The position numbers and the translations under genes were made by a program. From NCBI GenBank assembly GCA_026182355.1, contig JAPFBL010001928.1:5093001-5157000 (forward strand): DNA of 64,000 nt. Reading direction: 5' to 3'. Positions 1 to 9,780 of this stretch are shown piece by piece; positions within the stretch are counted from its first letter, which is position 1; every line of letters starts with the position of its first letter. Under the pieces are notes generated by a model, which ran no database searches, was not told where the DNA came from, and worked only from the letters and a program-made list of their open reading frames with translations. The stretch is from Hermatobates lingyangjiaoensis (Eukaryota; Arthropoda; Insecta; Hemiptera; Hermatobatidae).

Positions 1-259
1 AAGTAGAAATAAACTTTAGGAGTTGAGTTTTGATTTGTACTTGATTGCCAATCATCCTTCATTTTCAACTAATTAGTCATGAACGAAAGGTGATTACAAT
101 TTTATTTGATCAAACAAATACTGTATCTTAAATAAGTGTAATGAAATAAAATTTAAAGAAATTCTGATTTGTTATGTTATTTCTCTGACAAATGATGTAC
201 AAATAATTGATCTTTTTATGAAGAAACAGTGTACTGACTGGGAATCTTTTCCTCATTAC

Positions 260-392
260 TCGTTTGTTCCAGTTTTTCAGTAAGTTCGGCGACTTTTTTC
301 TGAAGTGTCAAGATATTCTGGGCCCTTCCTCTCCAGTTACCACTAAGTGCCGATTGAATAGGCACATTTTCACCAAGTTCATTACTGAGAGC
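260..392 (-). CDS. CCDC13: CCDC13-like coiled-coil protein, downstream exon (WRGRAQ exon)
   Basis: On the minus strand this 133-base exon starts after a good acceptor (tgatttcag at 393-401) and ends at a GTAATG donor (254-259). Its frame begins A-L-S-N-E-L-G-E-N and continues through a GNWRGRAQNILTLQ segment into a coiled coil (KKVAELTEKLEQT). CCDC13 proteins carry a closely similar stretch, with a TWRGRAQ motif followed by LQ-K-V-ELEKQL, directly after the sequence seen here in the exon at 2581-2726. Joining the two exons in phase 0 gives the same spacing as the vertebrate protein (recalled family sequence, not aligned by program). CCDC13 is a centriolar-satellite coiled-coil protein needed for cilium formation. 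The exon leaves a phase-1 overhang, so the gene must continue left of the window. Confidence 0.82.
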
Positions 393-1249
393 CTGAAATC
401 AGTCAAGAAAAATTACTTAACTTTGGCATTTCTAGGGTTCAAATTATGTTAAATCTTTTTAATAATTATTCATCTCAACTAACTCAAAAGATCTTTATCA
501 TACTGATTTGAATTATGCCCTCCTTAAATTTAAATAATTAAAAACAACAATTTAAAAACGAAAATGCGTTTTTATAATCCTTTTGCTTTGATATCATGTA
601 TATAATTAACCAAAGCAGCACCTTACAAATCTGTCACAGAAATCTTCAAAGGGTCGATGAGAAGGTCAAGCAGGTCATGAACATACTAGAGGTCGATAAG
701 TTCGTAATGGTTAGAGAGAGGTCAATAAGTATTAAGTGGTCATAGTTGAGTTTATAAAAACACAAATACACGAAAGGGTTGAAAAGCAAATAAGATTCAA
801 AAGGGTGTTGATAAGTAGAAGGTACATGGTTAAAGTTGATTTTTCGCATGAAATCGCAATTCTGACAAAAGAGGAACAGAAAACATGGAAAAAGTGATTA
901 CTTCCAGCAAAAGCACTGAATTCGAACACAATACAAACAATGAACACTCTTATGCTGCTCACCAAATAATAATATTCTTCTCATTAATGCCATCCATTTT
1001 AATAAAAGATGTATGTTAGCGTATTCTTGACATATTCTGTAGTATAGTAGTCAACGGACAAGTAAAATATTTTCATCGATATTCTTGGTACATTACAAAA
1101 GACATTTTTGAGTGTCTTTTGCAGAGCAGAGCAGATTCTGCATTCACGACTTTTTTAAGTAGCTGTTCTTTTTTCCTAATTACACTTCTATGTTGCAGAG
1201 GCAATGCAAATAGCAGATTTCCCTGCGACATTTTCAGACAAAAAACATA
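393..1249. other. CCDC13 intron, no gene seen
   Basis: AT-rich intronic sequence between the exon at 260-392 and the PLE copy. Small minus-strand open frames at 646-965 are compositionally simple and match no family I recognise. Confidence 0.6.
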
Positions 1250-1305
1250 GTCAAATAACTATTACAATTTTATTCACAACTTTTTAAACACAATTTTAAA
1301 CACAA

Positions 1306-1331
1306 GTTTCGACCTCGTTGGTCATCCTCAG
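1306..1331 (-). ncRNA. Hammerhead-like hairpin in PLE-B 3' region
   Basis: Read on the minus strand this is CUGAGGA, one extra U, a 4-bp stem GACC/GGUC with an AACGA loop, then GAAAC. The order resembles the conserved core of hammerhead ribozymes, which are known from PLEs. The extra base after CUGAGGA departs from the canonical core, so catalysis is not claimed. Confidence 0.5.
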
Positions 1332-1607
1332 GATGAATAAAATATTAAGACAGATAAATAAGATAAAAACTCAAACTAAAAAAATAACAGGATACAAGAA
1401 ATGCATACATAAGGGACAACAATAGAAAAGGTGATATAGAGGTAACAATACTAAGAGGTAATAGTAGGTGGCGATCCTAGCGTCTGAGAGGTTAACCAGC
1501 TGTCACTCATCCTTTGTTAATTTCACTCTATTGTCAAAGTTTCTGGGAGTCTGTATAACAAACATTTCACTGCATTGTAAGTTAATCTCCGGGAATTTTT
1601 CCTCTAT

Positions 1608-2437
1608 TTAGATGGCTTCTAGGATTTGTAAATAAAGGGGGTTTCTATTAAAGTTTAAAATAGACGTTCCCTCTACAACCATCTTACGCGTGAGTGAAGT
1701 GTGGTGTTTTTTCTCCACGTGGGCCTTCTGTGCTCCTGTAGCGAGGTGCATGGTGAGACGCCTTGAGAGTTTCGTCGTGGTCATGCCAATGTATCGGGAT
1801 GGTAGGTTTGCACAGTCCCCTTCTTTACAAATAAATTGATACACGACATGGCTCCTCTGAACTTCAGTTGACTCCTTTTTGTAATTATTTCTTATAAGTA
1901 AGTTGCTCGTTTTTTTATTGTTATAGTAAATCATAAGACGTAGCGTGTCCCTTTCGCTCGTCGTCTTTACATGACCCGCTATGATTTTTTGCAAAGCTTG
2001 TTCATCCTACTTGTATTGCGTGGACATGTACGAACGATAGTTAGAGGTATCGTTTCACCCTTGACCTGTTCAACTTTCTCACCTCGGGAATACCACTTGC
2101 CGATGAGTTTAGCCATTTCTTTCTGCACCTCTCTATTGAAGTAGCCATTACTGACCAGCACCTGGGTGGTTCTGTCAAGCTCTTTGTGTATGCTGCTCCA
2201 ATCGCTGCAGTGCGTTATGGCTCTTCGGACGTAGGCACTAATGGTAGCTTCTTTATACCTGGTGGGGCACTCACTTTGCCCATTCAGGCAATGTCCAGAG
2301 TTGGTGGGTTTAGAGTACACCTCCGTATGGAAATAGTCAATTCCTCTTCTAACGAACACATCTAAGAAGGGGAGTTGGCCGTCACTGCTATGTTCTAAGG
2401 TTAATTTTAGACCAGAGACCTCTTGGAGGTGTTGATG
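1608..2437 (-). pseudogene. PLE-B reverse transcriptase/GIY-YIG ORF, frameshifted remnant
   Basis: Two overlapping minus-strand frames together encode the C-terminal part of a PLE protein. The first (stop near 1979, open up to about 2437) has the DGQLPFLDV motif, then HCLNGQSECPTRYK and ISAYVRRA, all shared with the fuller copy at 6973-8337. The second (stop at 1608) has VVYQFICKEGDC, then SRYIGMTTTKLSRRL and a final LQILEAI, the GIY-YIG endonuclease module of PLEs. A frame change near 1979-1994 separates them, and the RT catalytic motif is absent, so the copy is inactive. The downstream 3' region is intact enough to show the hairpin motif. Confidence 0.85.
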
Positions 2438-2447
2438 TAGCTGAGAT

Positions 2448-2545
2448 TATATAATTTTATATATTGTATATGTAATTATATATATATATATAATTATATA
2501 TGTACTGAATTATATATATATATATATATATTTATATATAATCCA
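2448..2545. repeat. (TA)n-rich tract bordering PLE-B
   Basis: Interrupted TA dinucleotide runs between the truncated 5' end of PLE-B and the CCDC13 exon that starts at 2581. PLE fragments throughout the window end at such tracts. Confidence 0.9.
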
Positions 2546-2580
2546 ACGTTGTTTGAAATTAAAGCAGTTTTCCACTTGAC

Positions 2581-2726
2581 CTTCTGGGTTATCTTCAGTT
2601 GTTGCTGCAAATGTTGGCATTGATTCTTCGATTCAAACAGTTTTGAATTGGACAAATTTAATTTTTCTGTGAGTTCTTGAATTTCCTTATTCAGATTCTT
2701 TTTGCCATCACTTTCTTCTACCTTAT
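2581..2726 (-). CDS. CCDC13: CCDC13-like coiled-coil protein, internal exon
   Basis: This 146-base minus-strand exon follows acceptor cgttttag (2727-2734) and ends at CAGAAG before a GTCAAG donor (2575-2580), a weak but GT-starting site. The frame reads D-K-V-E-E-S, then NKEIQELTEKLNLSNSKL and a C-terminal QQQLKITQK. The last part matches the CCDC13 region where the human protein has a similar helix ending in AQKV. The exon starts with AT, completing the GAT codon split from the exon at 4892-5105, and ends in phase 0, as the exon at 260-392 requires. The protein segment is a continuous coiled coil. The weak donor is the main uncertainty. Confidence 0.8.
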
Positions 2727-3040
2727 CTAAAACGAAATTAAAAAATAAATTATGTTTTACGTTTAATTCCGTTCGAAAAATTTTATAATTAATAGAATAA
2801 TAGTCATATTCAAACTAAATTGTATAATACTTTTCCTTATTATTAAGTAAATAGCATTTGTTCCAGACTTAATTTTTAAATAAATATTCCAATTAGAATT
2901 AAAAATAAATTAAATAAAATATAATTCTATATGTACATATAAGCAATTAAACGAAACGATTCTAAGAACTAAACTAAAATATAAAATTTAGTGAAATAAA
3001 CTAAATATATAGAGCAAACATACATTTCGTGATCTGTGTT
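2727..3040. other. CCDC13 intron, no gene seen
   Basis: AT-rich intron sequence with no supported coding region. Confidence 0.6.
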
Positions 3041-3260
3041 TTATATATATATATATATATATCAATGATCAAACCACAATATGAAGTGGGAAAACAAGAC
3101 TAAGATCTTTCAACCGTAACAAAGGGTCTTCGCTTGTAACCGCGGAAGACCGCTTGTTTCGGTTGAAAGATCTTAGTCTTGTATTCCCACTTCATATTCT
3201 GGTTTGATCATTGATTGTTATTTCACGAGTTTATGTGAAATCTTTTTATATATATATATT
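3041..3260. repeat. Palindrome of PLE termini between (TA)n tracts
   Basis: A left arm at 3061-3117 (atcaatgatcaaaccacaat...) is repeated in reverse complement at about 3160-3215, with short (TA)n runs at 3041-3060 and 3247-3260. The right arm carries cggttgaaagatcttagtct, as in the other copies of this terminus (6523-6690, 20501-21065, 27586-27710, 40387-40832). Confidence 0.85.
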
Positions 3261-3265
3261 CTTTT

Positions 3266-4515
3266 TTTAATAATATTTTCCTTTTTATCTTAACTTCTCC
3301 TTTCTTACTTTGTTCGTTCTTTAATGTCATAAAGTGAAAAGCCTCTGATCATTTATTTCTTTTGTTTTACTTTTTCCTTGTGGTTTAGACTTCGATTATA
3401 TATATATATATATATATATATTATTACTCAAACTGAGCAAGTTTCAGAGGGACTCTGACGCTGACGAGGTGTTCTATTGGAAGATCCTAGCCCCATTTTT
3501 GAATGTATTGAGTAGTTTAGAGTTTTATTTGACGTGTTTACTGTACAATATTGTTACATATATATAAAATTAAATATATCAAGAATCGGTCAGTTCGATT
3601 TTAACTTGGAAATTAGACCTATCCTAAAATATCCTTTTACTGTATTATACGATTCGCAAATTATCATATTTGCATATTAATTTTCAAGAAGGTGAATTGT
3701 TTACTTTAAAATCATTCAATTATTTATACTATAATGGACCTTTCAAAGGAATGCAAATTAAATAGGAAAAGCCATGTAATAAATGCAGTAATGGATATGC
3801 ACTATGCATATTCATAGTGTGACATTGGTTTTCATTATGACTTCTTAGCCGAATACATTAATGACTACAAATGCAAGACATTGATTGCATCCGCATCGAT
3901 GTCTTCTCGCCAATTTTATGTATCTGATGATGAATAGTGCTAAAGGTTATTTAAACTAATTTTATTTTGGTAATATCTTCATGGTTTCCTTTAGGTCGTC
4001 AATAAATGATTTTTATCAAGGCCGCATGTGTTCAAAAACTTTATCACTCACAATGCTTGGTGTTTGCTGAAAAAAATGTGAAACAAAATTTTACACGGGT
4101 TTTTAATGGAATATTAGGTGTGTTTGCTATAGTCGAGTAAATACGGTAATTATATTCGCAGTCTTAAGTCATGATTGTAGACCACGAATTACGTTAACTT
4201 AGTTATTCTCTGTTATTCTCAATTCGAAAATAACATGTTGTTCGGAAAGAGTTGTTTATTTTTATGAAACTTCTTTTGTAGCGACTTGTTAATTAATTTC
4301 CTAATTATAAGTACATTCATTATAATTATAGCTATTATAATAATTATAATATAGCTAATTATAGCATTAATTAACTGATTACACAATCAGAATCATGTTG
4401 TCAATTGTATGTTGCAACCGACTTCAAACATCAAGTGATTACTGATAACACTTGTTTATCAGTTGCTGCATTCATAAACTGTCACTTTCGACATATTGAA
4501 TAGCATTGCGTTAGA
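3266..4515. other. CCDC13 intron, includes (TA)n at 3398-3420
   Basis: No coding exon recognised. A pure TA run lies at 3398-3420. The rest is AT-rich unique sequence. Confidence 0.6.
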
Positions 4516-4518
4516 TTA

Positions 4519-4838
4519 CGTTACAGTGGCTGTCCCAAAGAGAATACACACAGACGCCGAATTTTATTGGCCCTTTGTGATAATACCATTTGATGAAGAT
4601 TCTACATTGAGTGTTCTAGATTTAACCTAACCTATGTGTCTTTTGAATAAGGATTTTTAATGAGATCCTGACATTGTGCGGCTTTGAACCGAATCCTTAA
4701 CATCCTCAGTGAGAAACAATGTGATTAGATTTTTCACTTTCAACATGAATAAATCAAGGACCAGAGTGAGTATCGAACCCCGGATATACCAGGCCTGATA
4801 GGAGCACACAATCCATTGGGCAACCCAAACCCCTTAAA
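4519..4838 (-). repeat. Diverged tRNA-derived SINE, minus orientation
   Basis: An old copy of the SINE family seen intact at 47196-47512. Recognisable pieces are the cagtggctgtccca 3' end, the ggccctttgtgat segment and, at the right, gtatcgaaccccgg (box B complement) followed by the tRNA-like head. Heavily mutated. Confidence 0.7.
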
Positions 4839-4891
4839 TTGCATAAACAATTTGAGAATATAAATTATTCATTATAAATAAAAGGGAATAC

Positions 4892-5105
4892 CTCCAGAAT
4901 CCATCTTTTCTTCCTGAGTTTTATTTCGATTTCTTTCTTCAGACAGTTGCCTTTGTAACTCTCTCAGTTTCTTGCTCAGTTCAACTATCTTATTGGCAGC
5001 TAAGTCTGATGATCTTCCCAAATTTTTCAATGGTGAAACTGTTTTAAGTTTCTCCTCTATAGTGATTAGTTTATCACTCAGTTCTTTTTTTTCCACTTCT
5101 AGATC
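4892..5105 (-). CDS. CCDC13: CCDC13-like coiled-coil protein, exon with KIVELSKK motif
   Basis: This 214-base minus-strand exon lies between acceptor ttatgacag (from 5106) and donor GTATTC (4886-4891). It begins D-L-E-V-E-K-K-E-L-S-D-K-L, continues with a short break SPLKNLGRSSDL, and then has AANKIVELSKKLRELQRQL followed by SEERNRNKTQEEKMDSG. Human CCDC13 has the same ATKIVELSKK signature at the matching place, directly before a coiled coil. The exon ends in phase 1, fitting the next exon at 2581-2726. It is long-helix coiled coil throughout, as expected for this centriolar-satellite protein. Confidence 0.85.
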
Positions 5106-6041
5106 CTGTCATAACAAATTTTTATTCAATGGGTTATTTAGTTGAATAATAGTTGTATTAAAATAATAATTATTATTATTTTAATGGCAAGCTTTCTTCT
5201 AGAGTAATCTTAATTATAAATCATTAATAATGATTTATTTAAATTGAGTACTTTAAATTGAGATTAATACAATAAATATATGCCAAATAGAAATATTTTT
5301 ATTAATTATTAATATGATTATATTAATACCTACCCAATATTTTCTCTTAATAATATTTTCCATTTTCTTAAAAGATTGAATATGAAAACAACATATAACT
5401 TCCAGGTTGTACTCCACTCCACCTTTTGAAGGGGGAAGCAGGAAAGACACAGGCAAATTTTATCAAGAATCTGTGGCTTAACCTACTTATTAATTTCGGC
5501 TCATTCTTATTTCAACTTAGATATATTCATCCTACATCTGTTCCATATTAGTTTGTTCTCAATACGCCTGTTTACTACATTAACACTTTGGCATTACAGC
5601 ATGAGATATCCCAAAACATCCATCTACTTTAAATCTCCTTCATTTTCACATGTTTTCTTGCTAAAATCCTTGATTTAAAGATATTTTATCAGATTCAAAT
5701 ATTGATGTTTAAAATATATATATATACCAAGAGTATCTATCCAAAGTTCTCAGTTATTTTAAATTAACTTACTACAAGTCCAAAAAATATGATTAAATAT
5801 GGACTAAACATAAAAATTTCACTTTACTATATTTTACTTTAAGTTTTATAGTAAAACCATGGAGTTTGGTCTTAACCATGAATTTATTTCTAACTTAGCC
5901 TTTTGAAAGTGATCTGATCTTAGCTTGATATGAGAAGATCTTAGCCTTTTTTTCTCATTTCATATTGTGGTTTGATCAAAAGTGAAACCTTGTATATATA
6001 TACAATTAAAAGAAACGGTCCAGAGGACTTTTTTAAATAAA
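5106..6041. other. CCDC13 intron, mostly unique
   Basis: No exon recognised. A fragment of the PLE terminus (catattgtggtttgatca) lies near 5959-5977. Short TA runs lie near 5709 and 5995. Confidence 0.6.
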
Positions 6042-6151
6042 ATAAATTCAAAACGAAGGAAACACACAGAAAGACACAGACATAACTCACATCAAAATAT
6101 CGATGTGAGTTATTTCTGTGTCTTTCTGTGTGTTTCCTTCGTTTTGAATTT
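6042..6151. repeat. Palindrome (about 50-bp arms) next to (TA)n
   Basis: Left arm 6042-6093 and right arm 6102-6151 are near-perfect reverse complements (aacgaaggaaacacacagaa versus ttctgtgtgtttccttcgtt). The right arm abuts the TA run at 6151-6170. The same terminus occurs at 26850-26897. Confidence 0.88.
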
Positions 6152-6170
6152 ATATATATATATATATATA

Positions 6171-6480
6171 TTGTAAAAGACGAGCCAATCCCTGTTACGT
6201 ATTACTTTGGGCACTTCTTATTGGTTGTGGGTGTTTATTCGTTGAACACGTTTCTCCTTAGCACACTCCGTCTGCTCGGCCGCCTCAGCCTTCACTCCGG
6301 GAGAGGGCTCGCAGTCCCTACATAATTAAGTAGGGACTGCGAGCCCTCTCCCGGAGTGAAGGCTGAGGCGGCCGAGCAGACGGAGTGTGCTAAGGAGAAA
6401 CGTGTTCAACGAATAAACACCCACAACCAATAAGAAGTGCCCAAAGTAATACGTAACAGGGATTGGCTCGTCTTTTACAA
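6171..6480. repeat. Perfect 151-bp inverted repeat flanked by (TA)n
   Basis: Arms 6171-6321 and 6330-6480 are identical reverse complements by direct reading, around an 8-base spacer (ataattaa). The arms are notably GC-richer than the surroundings (for example ggccgcctcagcc, gggagagggctcgc). (TA)n lies at 6151-6170 and 6501-6523. No coding potential was recognised. By context it is probably another foldback retroelement terminus, but the family is not identified. Confidence 0.92.
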
Positions 6481-6522
6481 TATCTAATCTGGCATTCAAC
6501 ATATATATATATATATATATAT

Positions 6523-6690
6523 ATCAATGATCAAACCACAATATTAAAATGGGAAAACAAGACTAAGATCTCTCAACCGTGACAATCGGTTGTTACCCAA
6601 CTGGTTTTTGACTCTAATGAAGATCGATTGTTACGGTTGAAAGATCTTAGTCTTGTTTTCCCATTTTCATATTGTGGTTTGATCATTGAT
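6523..6690. repeat. Palindrome of PLE termini (atcaatgatcaaacc type)
   Basis: Left arm starts atcaatgatcaaaccaca at 6523. The right arm ends ggtttgatcattgat at 6690. Arms are about 60 bp with a spacer containing the motif gactctaatgaagatcg. (TA)n precedes it, and further TA follows at 6720-6747. Confidence 0.85.
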
Positions 6691-6716
6691 TGTTATTTCA
6701 CGTGTTTATGTGAAAT

Positions 6717-6752
<36 letters not shown>

Positions 6753-6880
6753 AAAATTTGCAGCAGCTTCTGCACTCACTAACTTTAAGCTGGTGGCCTC
6801 GATCCTTCGGGCGATTTTTCTTTCTTCTGGCTGCAGTTGCCACAGCATCTGTCCTAGAGACATCTTCAATATTACACGAG

Positions 6881-6912
6881 CTTTCGACCATAGGAACATT
6901 GGTCATCTTCAG
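6881..6912 (-). ncRNA. Hammerhead-like hairpin downstream of PLE-A ORF
   Basis: On the minus strand: CUGAAGA, extra U, perfect 5-bp stem GACCA/UGGUC with a 9-base loop, then GAAAG. It lies about 60 bases after the PLE stop codon. It has the same layout as the motif in PLE-B (1306-1331) and in the palindromes. Confidence 0.5.
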
Positions 6913-6972
6913 GTAGAGCATGCCTTGTAGTAAACAGCTTAAATGCCAATCAGGTTGACTAATTCGAACCAA

Positions 6973-8333
6973 TCAGAGCGCAGGGTTAAGGCTGCTGCTC
7001 TGATTGGACCTCATGCTCGGCTCCAGGCTCCTGCTCGTCGGAATTACATACATGTCCTTGACCTGGAGGTTTATAGAGGGGTTCCTTTCCTTTATGTACA
7101 GGGCTTCCAATATTTGTAGCTTCTCCGCATTCTGTTCCGCCTGTATGATGGCAGTGCCCTGCACCAGCATCTCCCTCGTCAGCTGAGTGTTGTGTTTTTC
7201 CTGTGTATGTTTCTTGGGGGCTCCCGCAGTCAAATGAAGAGTTAGCCTCCTAGAGAGCTTAGTCGCAGTCATCCCAATGTACTTGGAAGGCAGGCTTTCA
7301 CATTCACCTGTGGTGCAAGTATACTCGTACACTAGGTGACTGCGCTGAAGCTCCGGGGTATTCTTCTGAGGATTGTTTTTCAGCAGTAAGTTACTTGTTC
7401 TCTTGTTCTTGTAGTAAATTATCAGACTAATCCGGCTGCTTTCATCCTTGGGTGTTACGTAGGTGTGAACAATCTTTTGAATCGCCTTTTCGTCTTGCCT
7501 ATATTCAGTGTTCATGTAGGCTTGGTAGTATAATTTTATAGTTTCCTTACTGGGGGTAATGTTATTGTCATTCTTGCTGTACCATTTATCCATCTCGTAC
7601 TTAATAGACTGTTGGACTTGCTTGTTGGAATATCCGTTGTTGATTAGAACTTGAGTCACCCTTTCCAACTCTTCATTTACTGCTCCCCAATCACTACTAT
7701 GCGTTAGTGCTCTTCTGACGTAGGCAGAGATAGTGGAGCGCTTATACCTCTCGGGACATTCACTAAGGCCATTGAGGCAAAGCCCAGGGTTGGTGACCTT
7801 AGTGTAGACCTTTGTTGAGAACTCCTCTTTTACTTGGTTAACAAGGACGTCTAAGAAGGGAAGCTGGCCGTCTGCACCGTGCTCGACGGTGAAATTTAAT
7901 GCAGACGATTCTTCAAAGGCTTTTTTAAGGGCCGCAACTTCCTCTTCTTCTTTAGTTAAGATAAAGATGTCATCGATATATCTGGCATATATGGTCGGTT
8001 TTTGCTGTTTAGAGAATACTTCCCTCTCTATGCATCCCATGAAGAAGTTGGCAAATAGTACCCCTAAGGGCGACCCCATGGCAACTCCATCAATCTGCTG
8101 GTACATAGTGCCATCAGGTGAGAGAAAAGGGGCTTCTTTAGTGCAGATCTCCAGCAGAGTTTTCAGGGCTGCTTTTGGTATATCACATTTTGGTTGTTCG
8201 TTCTCAGGATAAACTTCTTTCAGGATGTACTGGATGGTCCTGTCAACGGGCACATTTGTAAAAAGTGACTCCACGTCCAGTGAGGAGATTATGCCTTTGG
8301 AGTTAGTGCCTTTCAGAAGGTCTAGGAAGTTTG

Positions 8334-8337
<4 letters not shown>
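6973..8337 (-). CDS. PLE reverse transcriptase with GIY-YIG endonuclease (N-truncated)
   Basis: An uninterrupted minus-strand frame is open from the TA junction near 8337. From the first Met at 8274 it gives 433 residues. Motifs counted from that Met are: an SLFTNVP start resembling RT motif A context, GVAMGSPLG at 63-71 (motif B), YARYIDDIF with the catalytic YIDD at 99-102 (motif C), and LPFLDV at 138-143. The PLE-typical NGLSECPERYK and ISAYVRRA stretch follows. The C-terminal GIY-YIG module comprises VYEYTC (315-320), KYIGMT (331-336), the LSRRLTLHL helix and LEALYIKERNPSIN (389-402). This is the Penelope arrangement of RT plus C-terminal endonuclease, which prime new copies at opened DNA. 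It has no internal stop but lacks the N-terminal RT part, so it is probably not autonomous. Confidence 0.93.
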
Positions 8338-8338
<1 letters not shown>

Positions 8339-8402
<64 letters not shown>

Positions 8403-8437
8403 ATATTTATATATATATATTATATATATATATATAT
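8339..8437. repeat. Long (TA)n microsatellite
   Basis: About 100 bases of nearly pure TA with one short interruption near 8399-8408. It borders the 5' truncation of PLE-A. Confidence 0.95.
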
Positions 8438-8660
8438 AGTTCAATGTAGAAAAAGAAACACATACTTTTAAAAAAAATAATAGCACACACTTACAGTCTC
8501 TAATTTTCGATTTGAACCGTCTTCAGGAGAGATAAGAGAGGGAACCAAGCACACTGGTTCAGCTCCAACCGTCTCTGAACCAGTACACTTGGTTCCCTCT
8601 CTTATCTCTCCTGAAGTCGGTTCAAATCGAAAATTAGAGACTGAGGATGTGTGCTTTTAA
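8438..8660. repeat. Palindrome of PLE termini (acagtctctaatttt type)
   Basis: Left arm 8483-8562 and right arm 8575-8654 are near-perfect reverse complements. Each contains the hairpin CUGAAGA-N-GGUU...(GAAA). The outer part (gttcaatgtagaaaaagaaa) is the terminus found also at 9810, 34895 and 36450. Confidence 0.88.
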
Positions 8661-9211
8661 TTTAAATTATAAAAAAATAAAATCAGATAATAAGGAAAAA
8701 TAAATAAATACATTTTGAATCTTCAATCTAATTTTTTTTTCATTATGTATACTTTCAAAAAATGATTAACTTCTATTTGATTAATTTTACATAAACAGAT
8801 GGTGCAAGTGATCGAACCTGTTTTATATTTTTCTCTATTTTACTATCACTAAAATCACTTTGGACTACTCTCACTTTTCCAAAAAGTTTTTATAATAATA
8901 TCATATTTGTTGTGTATATGATATGTTATATATAGGAAAAGAATGCTGAAACATAATTGGCTATATGTTATGAAATCATTATTTTTTCGTTTTCAGTCAA
9001 TTATATAAACAACATTTTGCTTTTTCAGTTATTCTTTTAATAGAGGATACAAAGCAGACATAGATATAAGGTAATCCATACTTGCGCAGGTAGATAGCAT
9101 ATGGTACAATTTAAGATCGAAAAAATTACTAACATATTTTCACTAACTAATGTTACCTTTTACATTTTACTAATACTACTCATTTATTGCTATTTATTTT
9201 ACTTAAGTTAC
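8661..9211. other. Inferred CCDC13 intron, no gene seen
   Basis: AT-rich sequence. Open frames are incidental. Confidence 0.55.
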
Positions 9212-9298
9212 CTGGATGCGATCTTTGAGTATCTGATTTGCTTCTTGGGGGAAGATGGGGCCATCGCCAAGAACCTCTCTCGCACTTCCATCTGCCAT
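9212..9298 (-). CDS. CCDC13: Probable CCDC13 5' exon
   Basis: This 87-base minus-strand segment lies between an acceptor (aacctag, 9299-9305) and a consensus donor CAG/GTAACT (9206-9211). It is open in one frame: MADGSAREVLGDGPIFPQ, then EANQILKDRIQ. Its end is phase 0, and joining it to the exon starting D-L-E-V-E-K-K at 5105 gives one continuous coiled coil. Human CCDC13 has a comparable transition, a DGLS-like acidic segment followed by a V-L-E-D-E-I-E helix. The supporting evidence is phase, splice sites and position. The resemblance is modest, and another exon could lie between the two. Confidence 0.6.
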
Positions 9299-9603
9299 CT
9301 AGGTTCATATTTAATGGTTTGCAATTAAACAAATGTAAAAAAACATAATAATAACGGGATTGAATAAATAGATAAGTGTGTAAGTGAATTGGGATTTTTT
9401 ATTTCTATTTAGATGGTCTACGAGACCGAAACATGTCGTTGTTTTCTTGAAAATAGTATTTAGTTAGTTCTAATGTAGTGCAATCAGTTATTATGTGGTA
9501 TTTACTCATTGTAGGGTAAAAATCTAATGAAATGGTCTCCACATATACAAATTTAATGATATGATATGATATATTACCCTACAATTTAGTTAGTTATTAA
9601 ATA

Positions 9604-9776
9604 GTGTTAGATATAAATAGTGTCAGAATGTGTATTTGTGAAAAGAAAAGTTTGGGCCAGTTGATTTTTTTATTCCCCGAGGAACTTAGAAGAGCCTGTA
9701 GGACATTAGAGAAACTCTCTAAAAAGGTAACCAAGCATGAAATTGGCATACAATTTTTAGAAATATATATATATAT
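9604..9776 (+). pseudogene. PLE N-terminal fragment
   Basis: A plus-strand frame reads FPEELRRACRTLEKLSKK followed by VTKHEIGIQFLE, then runs into TA repeats at about 9764. The basic helix and the xxHxxxxxFL spacing resemble the N-terminal region of PLE proteins before the RT fingers. The fragment is cut at the TA tract and faces the PLE-C 3' end. Confidence 0.4.
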
Positions 9777-9780
9777 ATCA

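Larger units (their letters stand above)
1250..2447 (-). mobile_element. Penelope-like retroelement fragment (PLE-B), 5' truncated
   Basis: A minus-strand PLE copy in a CCDC13 intron. It holds the end of the RT region, the linker and the GIY-YIG domain, followed by a 3' untranslated region reaching about 1250. The 5' side stops at the (TA)n tract beginning near 2448, so the catalytic YIDD region is missing. A CUGANGA-type hairpin sits at 1306-1331. The 3' region at about 1390-1560 matches the palindrome at 26357-26640, which shows that the palindrome is made of this family's tail. Confidence 0.85.
6748..8338 (-). mobile_element. Penelope-like retroelement (PLE-A), 5' truncated, between (TA)n tracts
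   Basis: A minus-strand PLE copy bounded by (TA)n at 6720-6747 (3' side) and 8339-8437 (5' side). It carries a long intact ORF with RT palm motifs and a GIY-YIG domain, then a short 3' region with a CUGANGA-type hairpin at 6881-6912. The N-terminal part of the RT is lost at the TA junction. It sits in the inferred CCDC13 intron between the exons at 9212-9298 and 4892-5105. Confidence 0.93.

Noticed and set aside
1306..1331. Calling these hairpins canonical hammerhead ribozymes
   Set aside because: Every copy has an extra base after CUGANGA and I could not place stems I and III or the cleavage site with confidence. Reported as hammerhead-like only.
7004..8212. Plus-strand ORFs opposite the PLE protein
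   Set aside because: Antisense shadows of the PLE-A frame, which carries the recognisable motifs.
8225..8449. Repetitive Tyr-Ile ORFs over TA tracts (also at 26168-26377, 26620-26988, 34638-34908)
   Set aside because: They are translations of (TA)n and of palindrome arms, not genes.
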